Origin: Pseudomonadota bacterium
Lineage (GTDB): Bacteria > Pseudomonadota > Alphaproteobacteria > Kiloniellales > J153
DNA length: 13,291 bases
Assembly (NCBI GenBank): GCA_022572105.1
Contig: JACZWN010000087.1
Location: 1-13,291 of the forward strand
Direction: 5' to 3'
Translations under genes and position numbers: made by a program
Notes under the pieces: model-generated
What the model was told of the DNA's origin: nothing
The model's database searches: none
The model's input: only the letters and a program-made list of their open reading frames with translations
Part shown: in pieces, positions 1 through 7,792 of the stretch
Numbering within the stretch: position 1 is the stretch's first letter
Layout of the letters: each line of letters opens with the position of its first letter

Positions 1-119
1 CCCGCATCGCCGCACCACGCGCTCCTGGCCGAAAGCCTTGGGAAACCGTCTCTATGGGTCATTATCAACGCTCCTTGGTATAAGACCGCCCGCCGAGCGC
101 CATGGGAGGCTCGCGAGCC
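1..119. other. left edge, no confident gene
   Basis: Two weak possibilities exist here. On the minus strand an ATG at 60-62 follows AAGGAG (71-76) by 8 nt and opens a frame running off the left edge (MTHRDGFPRLS...). On the plus strand an open frame enters from the edge and stops at TAA 81-83. Neither has the strong third-position GC of the neighbouring genes. The minus-strand reading does not resemble the alpha-E protein that often follows a circularly permuted ATP-grasp gene. I cannot choose between them. Confidence 0.2.
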
Positions 120-1604
120 TCATTCCAAGACCCAGGTGTCCTTCGAGCCGCCGCCTTGCGAGGAGTTGACGATGAGCGAGCCCTTGGGCAGGGCGACGCG
201 GGTGAGCCCGCCGGGCAGCACCCAGGTGTCCCTGCCGGTGACCGCGAAGGGGCGCAGGTCGACGTGGCGCGGTTCGACCGCCCCGCCCCCGTTTCCGCTC
301 CCGTCCCCGCCCGCGCTCACCAGCGTCGGGCAGACCGAGAGCTTGATCGTCGGCTGGCTGATGTAGGTCTTGGGCGCGGCCAGGAGCTTGGCGCGGCAGG
401 TCTCGATCTCGGCCTTGCTGGCGCGCGGGCAGACCGTGATGCCGTAGCCGCCGGCCTCGTCGACCGGCTTGACCACCAGCTCCTCCAGGTGGTCGAGGGT
501 GTATTTGAGGCCCGCTTCCTCGCGGCAGATGTGGGTCTCCACGTTGGCCAGGATCGGCGCCTCGCCCAGGTAGTACTCGATGATCCGCGGCACGTAGGCG
601 TAGACCGCCTTGTCGTCGGCCGCCCCGGTGCCGACCGCATTCGCCAGCGCCACCTTGCCGGCGCGCGCGGCGCGCAGGAGCCCGGGCACGCCGAGCAGGC
701 TGTCGGGCCGGAACACTTCGGGGTCGAGGAAGTCGTCGTTGATGCGCCGGTAGACGACGTCGACCCGGGCGCGCCCCGCCGTGGTCTTCATGTGGACCCG
801 GTCGTCCTCGTCGACGAAGAGGTCGCGGCCCTCGACCAGCGGCACGCCCATCTCGCGCGCCAGGAACACGTGCTCGAAGTAGGCCGCGTTGTAGACGCCC
901 GGCGAGAGCAGGACGACCTGGGGGTCGTCGATCGCGGCCGGCGCGATCTCGGTCATGGCCTCGGCCAGGCGCGGCCCGTAGTCGTCCACGGGCTTGAGCG
1001 TCACGCCCGCGCTCAGGTCCGGGAAGGCGCGCAGCATGAGGCGCCGGTTCTCGACCACGTAGGAGACCCCCGAGGGGCAGCGCCCGTTGTCCTCGAGCAC
1101 CAGGAATTGGCCGGTCTCGTCGCGCACGATGTCGGTGCCGCAGATGTGGATGTAGGTGCCGTGGGGCACGTCCAGGCCGGCCATCTCGGGGCGGTAGTTG
1201 GCGGTGTCCAGCACCAGCTCGGCGGGCACGACGCCGTCGTTCAGGATCTTCTGGTCGTGGTAGAGGTCGTGCAGGAACAGGTTGAGCGCGGTAACCCGCT
1301 GGATGACGCCGCCCTCGATGGTCCGCCAGTCCGCGGGCGAGAGCACGCGCGGGATCACGTCGAAGGGCAAAATCCGGTCGACGGTGGTGGCGCCGGAATA
1401 GAGCGTGAAAGTGATGCCCAGGTTGAACAGCTCGCGCCCGGCGTCGCGTGCGCGGCGCCCGAGCTCGTCCATCCCCAGACCGGCCAGGTGGCGCCGGATG
1501 GCCGCCGTGTGTTCGGCCGGCGCGCCCGCCCGGCCCAGCATCTCGCAGTAGTACTCACCCGGATCGTAACCGGCGAGCACGCCGTCCCGAACCTCGGTGG
1601 TCAT
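120..1604 (-). CDS. circularly permuted ATP-grasp family protein (DUF404/DUF407 type)
   Basis: This 494-aa protein belongs to the circularly permuted ATP-grasp type 2 family. Family hallmarks seen are LYSGATTVDRILPFDVIPR (about 68-86), HICGTDIVRD (153-162), FLVLEDNGRCPSGVSY (167-182), LLSPGVYNAAYFEH (232-245), VVYRRINDDFLDP (283-295), VKPVDEAGGYG (378-388) and the C-terminal NSSQGGGSKDTWVL (480-493). ATP-grasp enzymes form carboxylate-amine or carboxylate-thiol bonds; the substrate of this branch is unknown. In many proteobacteria the gene is grouped with an alpha-E (DUF403) protein and a transglutaminase-like protease, neither of which is visible here. I chose ATG 1604, preceded by GGAGG with 8 nt spacing, over an upstream GTG at 1661. 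A glycine-rich stretch AGGDGSGNGGG (431-441) looks like a lineage-specific loop. The family is clear; the biochemical role is not. Confidence 0.9.
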   Translation of the reverse strand: MTTEVRDGVLAGYDPGEYYCEMLGRAGAPAEHTAAIRRHLAGLGMDELGRRARDAGRELFNLGITFTLYSGATTVDRILPFDVIPRVLSPADWRTIEGGVIQRVTALNLFLHDLYHDQKILNDGVVPAELVLDTANYRPEMAGLDVPHGTYIHICGTDIVRDETGQFLVLEDNGRCPSGVSYVVENRRLMLRAFPDLSAGVTLKPVDDYGPRLAEAMTEIAPAAIDDPQVVLLSPGVYNAAYFEHVFLAREMGVPLVEGRDLFVDEDDRVHMKTTAGRARVDVVYRRINDDFLDPEVFRPDSLLGVPGLLRAARAGKVALANAVGTGAADDKAVYAYVPRIIEYYLGEAPILANVETHICREEAGLKYTLDHLEELVVKPVDEAGGYGITVCPRASKAEIETCRAKLLAAPKTYISQPTIKLSVCPTLVSAGGDGSGNGGGAVEPRHVDLRPFAVTGRDTWVLPGGLTRVALPKGSLIVNSSQGGGSKDTWVLE

Positions 1605-1730
1605 GGGGCTCGCCTCCGCCTGCCGTGCGCCCGCACCCCCGATGATCCCGGAAACGCGCACCCCTGTCCAGCGGCGGCGCTAGCGTTCCGACTCCGACCT
1701 TTCGTACCTGATGGGTGGAAAAAAGGATTC

Positions 1731-1905
1731 ACCACAGAGGCACGGAGAACCAGAAAGAATCACCACGAAGACACGAAGGAACAAAGAGGAATTTCGTGCG
1801 CAACCCGTCCTCCGCAACAGCGGCGCTGCCGCTGCGCAGGGTGGAAGCGCGCAAACAAAAGGTTCTTCGTGTCTTCGTGGTGAGTCTTTTCTTCGTGTCT
1901 CACGC
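1731..1905. repeat. long imperfect inverted repeat in the 1605-1996 spacer
   Basis: The 1605-1996 spacer holds no credible gene. The arms TCACCACGAAGACACGAAG (1760-1778) and its exact reverse complement (1865-1883) are separated by 86 nt. Weaker pairing extends outward: an ACCACAGAGGCACGGAGAA stretch on the left from 1731, and TCTTTTCTTCGTGTCTCAC on the right to about 1902. The centre carries its own hairpin, CAGCGG/CCGCTG (1818-1823 and 1829-1834). The arms are poorer in GC and richer in A on one strand than the surroundings. ACCACGAAGACACGAAG-type sequences recur as dispersed elements in many unrelated bacterial genomes as I remember them, so a non-coding interspersed element is likely. It encodes no transposase. 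Open frames across it are low-complexity artefacts. Confidence 0.75.
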
Positions 1906-1979
1906 CTGCCGAAGTCGTACGGCGCGCAAGTTGTGGTGAAAATTCAACAGCCGACATCAGGGGCCTTTTGTTAGAAACA

Positions 1980-1996
1980 TAGGCACTGGCGGGCGC

Positions 1997-1999
<3 letters not shown>
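1980..1999 (-). terminator. weak hairpin at the end of the aminopeptidase gene
   Basis: On the minus strand TAGGCGC pairs with GTGCCTA (one G-U pair) around a 6-nt loop. The hairpin begins at the TAG stop codon itself. Only a short, broken U run follows, so it is at best a weak terminator. Confidence 0.25.
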
Positions 2000-3415
<1,416 letters not shown>

Positions 3416-3483
3416 CGGGTCTCCTTTCGGCCTGGGGGGCGGGTCACGGCACGCGGAGCATAGTGTATTCCGCCCGCCGGCCG

Positions 3484-3515
3484 AAAAAAAACGCCGCGAA
3501 CCGAGGCCCGCGGCG
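3484..3515 (-). terminator. rho-independent terminator of the pilin-like gene
   Basis: CGCCGCG (3492-3498) pairs perfectly with CGCGGCG (3509-3515) across a 10-nt loop. On the minus strand the hairpin is followed by eight U residues (A run 3484-3491 on the plus strand). It lies about 130 bp downstream of the minus-strand gene at 3649-3894 and would isolate that gene from the aminopeptidase gene. Confidence 0.8.
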
Positions 3516-3519
3516 AGTT

Positions 3520-3550
3520 TTCGTCAAGACAACAGGGAAGTTTTGACGAA
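3520..3550. repeat. 11-bp inverted repeat next to the terminator
   Basis: TTCGTCAAGAC (3520-3530) and GTTTTGACGAA (3540-3550) match as inverted arms at 10 of 11 positions around a 9-nt spacer. As plus-strand RNA all 11 pairs form if one G-U is allowed. It lies between the pilin-like gene and the aminopeptidase gene. It could be a second hairpin in the pilin 3' region or a dyad binding site for the aminopeptidase promoter. Confidence 0.5.
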
Positions 3551-3648
3551 GGGATTGGACCTGATGGCTCTCCCCTTGGGCGGGGGCCGCCCGGCGCCGT
3601 CGGTCCCGGATCGGAAGGCGGGATCGGGACCTCACCGGCCCCGAATAC

Positions 3649-3894
3649 TCACACACCGCCTAGGGCGAGGCGAATCATCTCTCCCAGCTTGAAGCCGTCG
3701 AGGTAACCGGCGACCAGGGAAAGACCCTCCATGGAGGGGACCGCCTCAATGGCCTCATACGGGATTGCGCTGTACGAATGATCCATGACCGAACCCACCA
3801 TGCCTGCCAGGCTGACAATCGCCGCGGTCAAGACCACCATGCCGTAAGCGATCGCGACACCCCCGGACTGGTCCTTGACAAAAGCGCTCAACAT
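3649..3894 (-). CDS. Flp/type IVb pilin-like small protein
   Basis: This 81-aa protein has the Flp prepilin layout: a short charged leader (MLSAFVKDQSG), a likely prepilin peptidase site after a glycine at 11-12, then one hydrophobic helix (about 13-36, VAIAYGMVVLTAAIVSLAGMVGSV) and a variable tail. Classical Flp pilins read G-x-x-A-I-E-Y-G; here the sequence is GGVAIAYG, so the conserved Glu at +5 of the mature protein is Ala. The tail has further hydrophobic stretches and acidic residues. No tad/cpa assembly genes are in the window. The ATG at 3894 is preceded by GAGGAGGGG with about 10 nt spacing. The gene has its own promoter in an AT-rich island and a strong terminator, which supports it being real. 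It could be a pseudopilin or a pilin-like membrane peptide rather than a fibre subunit. Confidence 0.7.
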   Translation of the reverse strand: MLSAFVKDQSGGVAIAYGMVVLTAAIVSLAGMVGSVMDHSYSAIPYEAIEAVPSMEGLSLVAGYLDGFKLGEMIRLALGGV

Positions 3895-3954
3895 CCTGCT
3901 AACCCCTCCTCACCCAAAATCTCTTCTAACCCATCCCCAGAATTCATTAAGAGG

Positions 3955-3982
3955 ATATTAACATGAATTTTCATAAAGTCAA
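3955..3982 (-). promoter_or_regulatory. sigma70-like promoter of the pilin-like gene
   Basis: On the minus strand TTGACT (3977-3982) and TAATAT (3955-3960) are separated by 16 nt. This predicts a transcript start near 3948 and a leader of roughly 50 nt before the ATG at 3894. An inverted pair AATTCAT (3941-3947) / ATGAATT (3963-3969) brackets the -10 and could be an operator. Confidence 0.55.
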
Positions 3983-3996
3983 ATAAAAAACGTCCT

Positions 3997-4037
3997 TTTA
4001 ATCATTATTATTTATCATTATTGTTTATCGTTAATAA
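3997..4037. repeat. three imperfect AT-rich direct repeats upstream of the pilin promoter
   Basis: TTTAATCATTATTA (3997-4010), TTTATCATTATTG (4011-4023) and TTTATCGTTAATAA (4024-4037) lie head to tail inside an AT-rich island of about 120 bp (roughly 3940-4060), in an otherwise strongly GC-rich window. They sit about 15 to 55 bp upstream of the minus-strand -35. That position suits an UP element, or a site for a protein that reads AT-rich DNA with TpA steps, such as MucR/Ros-type or IHF-like proteins. Confidence 0.55.
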
Positions 4038-4146
4038 TATCGAAGATTTTATACAATAACACCCTGGAAATCCGGGGCTTTCCGGGCGATCCGCGCCGCG
4101 CGGACCGGTGGCCGGCGGATGGATCGCACGGCGGGCGGCGCGCCCC

Positions 4147-4217
4147 CGCCCCCGGGGGCGAAGGCCCGGTCATCGCCGCCCGGCGTCGATGGCGTACCCC
4201 GGCGCCGATAGCGTACA
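4147..4217. repeat. palindrome and paired direct repeats upstream of the GST gene
   Basis: The 4071-4287 stretch has no gene I trust. It contains a perfect 14-bp palindrome CGCCCCCGGGGGCG (4147-4160). It also has two imperfect direct repeats, GGCGTCGATGGCGTACC (4182-4198) and GGCGCCGATAGCGTACA (4201-4217), 19 bp apart start to start and about 70-105 bp before the GST start. They might be regulatory sites; in DNA this rich in G and C the palindrome alone is weak evidence. Confidence 0.3.
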
Positions 4218-4287
4218 GGGCCCGGCCCGGCTATGCTGCGCGCTGCCGGCGCTCTTCCGGCCGCAAAGGGTGACATGAGAGGGTGGC

Positions 4288-4947
4288 ATGGCGCAGTTCA
4301 CCATCGTCCTCGGCAACAAGGCCTACTCGTCCTGGTCGCTGCGCGGCTGGCTCATGCTGAAGCTGACCGGCGCGCCCTTCGACGAGGTGGTCGTTCCCCT
4401 GAACCGTCCCGAGACCAAGGCGGCGATCCGCGCGCACAGCCCGAGCGGACGGGTTCCGACGCTAAAGGCCGAGGGGCTCGCGGTCTGGGATACCCTGGCG
4501 ATCGCCGAGTACCTGCACGAGCGGTTTCCCGAAGCCGGGCTCTGGCCCGAGGACCCGGCCGCGCGCGCCCGCGCCCGCTCGGTCGCGGCCGAGATGCACG
4601 CCGGCTTTCCGGCCCTGCGCGCGCGCCTGCCCATGGACTTGAAGCGCGAACCGCCCGGGCCGGGCGGGGGTATCGCGGTGGACCGGACCGTGGCCGGCGA
4701 GATCGCCCGCATCGTGGCGATCTGGAGCGATTGCCGCGCCCGCTTCGGCGGCACCGGCGATTTCCTGTTCGGGCGCTTCGGCGCGGCCGATGCCTTCTAC
4801 GCGCCGGTGGCGACGCGTTTCGTCACCTACGGCGTCGCGCTCGAGAGCGCGGCCGCGGACTATCGGGACGCGCTCGTGACCCGGCCGGACTTGCGCCAGT
4901 GGATCGCGGCCGCCAAGGCCGAGCCCTGGGTCATCGAGGAGCCCTGA
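4288..4947 (+). CDS. glutathione S-transferase family protein
   Basis: This 219-aa cytosolic GST has an N-terminal thioredoxin-like domain (about 4-80) and a helical C-terminal domain (about 90-219). LGNKAYSSWSLRGWL (8-22) is the N-terminal motif of a large bacterial GST subfamily; a Ser among 14-17 is the likely glutathione-activating residue. RVPTLKAEG (55-63) contains the cis-proline, and AVWDTLAIAEYL (65-76) is the glutathione-binding loop, with Asp-Thr in place of the usual Glu-Ser. Length is typical. The ATG start is preceded by GAGAGGG. It is a single gene convergent with the TAXI protein gene. No partner gene indicates its substrate, so detoxification, isomerase and peroxidase roles are all possible. 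Confidence 0.92.
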   Translation: MAQFTIVLGNKAYSSWSLRGWLMLKLTGAPFDEVVVPLNRPETKAAIRAHSPSGRVPTLKAEGLAVWDTLAIAEYLHERFPEAGLWPEDPAARARARSVAAEMHAGFPALRARLPMDLKREPPGPGGGIAVDRTVAGEIARIVAIWSDCRARFGGTGDFLFGRFGAADAFYAPVATRFVTYGVALESAAADYRDALVTRPDLRQWIAAAKAEPWVIEEP

Positions 4948-4952
4948 GGGTA

Positions 4953-4967
4953 GGCCGTGGTACGGCC
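4953..4967. terminator. hairpin between convergent genes
   Basis: GGCCGT (4953-4958) and ACGGCC (4962-4967) form a perfect 6-bp stem with a 3-nt loop in the 21-bp gap between the GST stop and the TAXI gene stop. No real U run follows on either strand, so any termination would be weak or factor-assisted. Confidence 0.4.
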
Positions 4968-4968
4968 G

Positions 4969-5994
4969 TTATTCCGTCTTGTCGAGGGTCAGGCCCGGGA
5001 ACGGGGTATCGGCCTCGCCGTAGTAGCGCCGGGCGCCGGCGTGCAGGGGCACGACCAGGCCGTCGAGCGCCGAGACTTTGCGGATCAATTTGCCCTTGGG
5101 GTGTCCGTTGTCGAGCAGGCGCCGCGTGTTCTCGTGCCACAGCGCCCGGGTAATCTCGTAGACCAGGTCCTCGGGCAGGTCCGCCGAAACCAGCCACTGG
5201 GCGCCCACCGAAAGGGTCTCGGTCGAGGGAATGTTGAAGTAGGTGCCCGAGTCGATCCGGTCCTTGGCGAAGAAGGGGTACTTCTCGTGCAGCTTGTCGG
5301 CCGCGTCGCCGGCGATCGGGATCAGGGTGATGAGCGAGTCCTCGGCCAAGTTGACCACCGCGGTCGCCGGCGTGCCGACCACCATGAAGAAGGCGTCGAG
5401 CTCGCCGGCGCGCAGGCGATCGGCCGCGTCGCCGGCGGCGAGCGCCCGTTCATCCAAGTCGTCGAGGCCGATTCCGTAGGCTTCGAGGATGAGCAGCGCG
5501 TCGACCCGCGTGCCCGAACCCTCCCGGTCGAGCGACACCCGCTTGCCGCGCAGGTCGGCGACCTTGGTGATCCCGGAATCCCGGCGCACCACCACGTGAA
5601 CCGCCTCGGGGAAGAAGTTGGCGATCGTGCGCAGGTTCTGGATCGGGCCGCGGTCCGCGAAGATGCCCTGCCCGTTGTATGCCCAGTACGAGATGTCGGC
5701 CTGGCTCAAGCCCGACTCGAGCGTGCCCCCGGCGATGCCCATGACGTTGGCGACCGAGCCCTCGGTCGACTGCGCGACCGCGATCAGGCCGGGCACGCCG
5801 CAGCTTCCCCCCGCCGCGCAGTCGCGGCTGCCGGGCGGCTTGCTGATGGCGCTGGCGATGATGCCGCCGATGGGAAAGTAGGTCCCGGCGGTCGAGCCGG
5901 TCCCGATGCGGAAGTAGCGGACCTCCTGCGCGGAAGACAACAGCGGTACAAGCACGGCGAGCGCGCAGACCAGCACCGCTAGCGGCGCGCGCAA
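4969..5994 (-). CDS. TAXI family TRAP transporter solute-binding protein
   Basis: This 341-aa periplasmic binding protein has an N-terminal signal peptide (hydrophobic residues 4-20, probable cleavage after LSSA at about 22). The mature protein starts with FRIGTGSTAGTYFPIGGIIA (28-47), the family's opening motif. The motifs LESGLSQADISYWAYNG and YFNIPSTETLSVGAQWLVS, and the VPLHAGARRYYGE C-terminus, also fit TAXI proteins (TAXI being TRAP-associated extracytoplasmic immunogenic protein). Such proteins deliver small acids to a fused DctQM permease, but no permease gene is present nearby. The assigned start is TTG. A good GAAAGGAG (6053-6060) lies 58 nt upstream with no in-frame ATG, GTG or TTG between, while an open Arg-rich stretch continues in frame there. 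The true start is therefore uncertain and the n-region may be longer. Ligand unknown. Confidence 0.92.
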   Translation of the reverse strand: MRAPLAVLVCALAVLVPLLSSAQEVRYFRIGTGSTAGTYFPIGGIIASAISKPPGSRDCAAGGSCGVPGLIAVAQSTEGSVANVMGIAGGTLESGLSQADISYWAYNGQGIFADRGPIQNLRTIANFFPEAVHVVVRRDSGITKVADLRGKRVSLDREGSGTRVDALLILEAYGIGLDDLDERALAAGDAADRLRAGELDAFFMVVGTPATAVVNLAEDSLITLIPIAGDAADKLHEKYPFFAKDRIDSGTYFNIPSTETLSVGAQWLVSADLPEDLVYEITRALWHENTRRLLDNGHPKGKLIRKVSALDGLVVPLHAGARRYYGEADTPFPGLTLDKTE

Positions 5995-6184
5995 CGCCGG
6001 ACGGATGGCGGGGAGATGCCGTCCGGCCGTCTTGGCGCGCTGCCTCTGGTCGCTCCTTTCAGGCTGTCCCGCCGATCGCGAAGCTGGCGGGGACCGTCCT
6101 TATGATATAGCAGCGCGGCCGGCGCCGCGCCAGCCCGGGTCGCGGGGAATTGACCGCGGAACCCGAAACTGAAACAAAAAGCGG

Positions 6185-7762
6185 ATGCCAAAGCCGATTC
6201 CGGGTGCGACCATGAACCTCGCCACTCTCCTGCACCGAAGCGCGGCCAGCGACCGGGACCGGCCGGCGCTCGCCCTGGGCACGGCGCCCTGGTGCTCCTA
6301 CGGCGAGCTCGCGCGCCGGAGCGCGGCCCTGGCCGGGAACCTGCGCGAGCGCTTCGGCCTCGGCCCCGGCGAGCGGGTGGCGCTGGCCATGGTCAACGGC
6401 CCGGCGTTCATCGAGGTGCTCTACGCCTGCTGGCACGCCGGGCTTGCGGCGGTCCCGATCAACGCCAAGTTGCACCCGGCCGAGTTCCGCTACATCCTGG
6501 AGCACAGCGGCGCGCGCCTGTGCTTCGCCACCGACAGGCTGGCCGAGGCCATCGCACCCGAGACCGCGGACCTTGCCACGCTCGACGCGCTCATCGACAT
6601 CGGCAAGGCGGGCCAGCCGTCGCCCGAGTACCGGGCGCTCCTCGACGGCGACGGCGTCGACATGGTCGAACGCGGCCCGGACGATCTGGCCTGGCTGTTC
6701 TACACCAGCGGCACTACCGGGCGGCCCAAGGGCGCCATGCTCTCGCACCGTAACCTGCTCGCCATGACGCTCAGCTACTTCGCCGACGTGGACCGCGTCG
6801 CGCCCGGCGACTGCATCGTGCACGCGGCCCCCATGTCCCACGGCTCGGGCCTCTACAACCTGCCCCACATCGCCATGGGCGCGCTCCAGGTCGTGCCCGA
6901 GAGCGGGCAGTTCGACCCGCCGGAGGTCTTCGCGCTCATCGCGCACTACCCGGGCGCCGCCATGTTCGCCGCGCCGACCATGGTCAAGCGTTTGGTGGAG
7001 CACCCGGCGGCGGCGCGCGCCGGGACCGGCAACCTCAAGACCGTGGTTTACGGCGGCGGCCCCATGTACGTGGAGGACCTGAAGCAGGCCATGGCGCGCC
7101 TGGGGAACCGCTTCGTGCAGATCTACGGCCAGGGCGAGAGCCCCATGACCATCACGGCGCTCTCGCGTGCCGAGCACATGAACCGGGACCATCCGCGCTA
7201 CGAGGCCAGGCTCGCCTCGGTCGGGCGCGCCCAGACCGTGGTCGAGGTCCGGGTCGCGGACCGGGAGGACCGCTCCCTGCCGCCCGGCGAGCTGGGCGAG
7301 GTGCTGCTGCGCGGCGATTCGGTCATGCTCGGTTACTGGAACGACCCGGAAGCCACGAGGGTCACGCTTCACGGCGGCTGGCTGCACAGCGGCGACCTGG
7401 GGGTCATGGACGAAGACGGCTTCCTGACCCTCAAGGACCGCTCCAAGGACGTGATCATCAGCGGCGGCGCCAACATCTACCCGCGCGAGATCGAGGAGAT
7501 CCTGCAGCGCCATCCGGCGGTCTTGGAGTGCGCGGTGGTGGGCCGGCCGCACGCCGAGTGGGGCGAGGAGGTGGTCGCCTTCGTCGTCGCGCGCCCGGGC
7601 GCGGCGCTCGAGACGGCGGCGCTGGACGCGCTGTGCCTGGCCCGGATCGCCCGCTTCAAGCGGCCGCGGGCCTACCGCTTTGTGGACGCCCTGCCCAAGA
7701 ACGACACCGGCAAGGTGCTGAAGACCGAGCTGCGCGCGTGGGCGGCGGAGGAGGAGGTGTAA
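6185..7762 (+). CDS. AMP-dependent acyl-CoA synthetase (ligase)
   Basis: This 525-aa adenylate-forming enzyme would activate a carboxylic acid to its CoA thioester with ATP. All core motifs are present: the P-loop YTSGTTGRPKG (173-183), YGQGES (314-319), HSGDLG (401-406), LKDRSKDVIISGGANIYPRE (416-435) and the C-terminal catalytic lysine K510 in PKNDTGKVL. Length and motifs match the medium/long-chain fatty-acyl-CoA ligase group. A malonyl- or short branched-chain acid specificity cannot be excluded. An alternative ATG at 6212 gives MNLATLLHRSA, the more usual family start; neither start has a clear ribosome site. It is divergent from the TAXI gene. Candidate promoter pieces TATGAT (6101-6106) and TTGACC (6150-6155) in the 190-bp gap do not pair well. 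It could feed the B12 mutase operon 1.5 kb downstream, but is not in that operon. Confidence 0.93.
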   Translation: MPKPIPGATMNLATLLHRSAASDRDRPALALGTAPWCSYGELARRSAALAGNLRERFGLGPGERVALAMVNGPAFIEVLYACWHAGLAAVPINAKLHPAEFRYILEHSGARLCFATDRLAEAIAPETADLATLDALIDIGKAGQPSPEYRALLDGDGVDMVERGPDDLAWLFYTSGTTGRPKGAMLSHRNLLAMTLSYFADVDRVAPGDCIVHAAPMSHGSGLYNLPHIAMGALQVVPESGQFDPPEVFALIAHYPGAAMFAAPTMVKRLVEHPAAARAGTGNLKTVVYGGGPMYVEDLKQAMARLGNRFVQIYGQGESPMTITALSRAEHMNRDHPRYEARLASVGRAQTVVEVRVADREDRSLPPGELGEVLLRGDSVMLGYWNDPEATRVTLHGGWLHSGDLGVMDEDGFLTLKDRSKDVIISGGANIYPREIEEILQRHPAVLECAVVGRPHAEWGEEVVAFVVARPGAALETAALDALCLARIARFKRPRAYRFVDALPKNDTGKVLKTELRAWAAEEEV

Positions 7763-7765
7763 GCG

Positions 7766-7784
7766 CGCCGAGCGCGGCTCGGCG
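7766..7784. terminator. bidirectional hairpin between convergent genes
   Basis: CGCCGAG (7766-7772) and CTCGGCG (7778-7784) form a perfect 7-bp GC-rich stem with a 5-nt loop. It fills the 30-bp gap between the ligase stop and the methyltransferase stop. There is no U run, so it is a plausible but unproven shared terminator. Confidence 0.45.
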
Positions 7785-7792
7785 GATATCCG

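Noticed and set aside
69..83. 15-bp sequence CGCTCCTTGGTATAA also found at 10355-10369
   Set aside because: A 15-bp match in 13 kb is mildly unusual but there is no extended similarity; the second copy is explained as the coding end of the mutase small subunit.
102..1883. 593-codon plus-strand open frame opposite the ATP-grasp gene
   Set aside because: It is the GC-rich antisense shadow of a gene with clear family motifs; its translation is low-complexity with no recognisable domain.
1760..1883. CRISPR-like appearance of the ACGAAGACACGAAG repeats
   Set aside because: There are only two exact arms, in inverted orientation, with no regular spacers and no cas genes.
1711..1974. Open frames of 65-87 codons in the inverted-repeat spacer
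   Set aside because: They read through the repeat arms, exist on both strands, and show no protein-like composition.
4049..4276. 75-codon minus-strand frame upstream of the GST gene
   Set aside because: Proline- and arginine-rich chance frame in GC-rich DNA, with no ribosome site seen and no family.
6059..7552. 497-codon minus-strand frame opposite the ligase
   Set aside because: Antisense shadow; the plus strand carries all adenylate-forming motifs.
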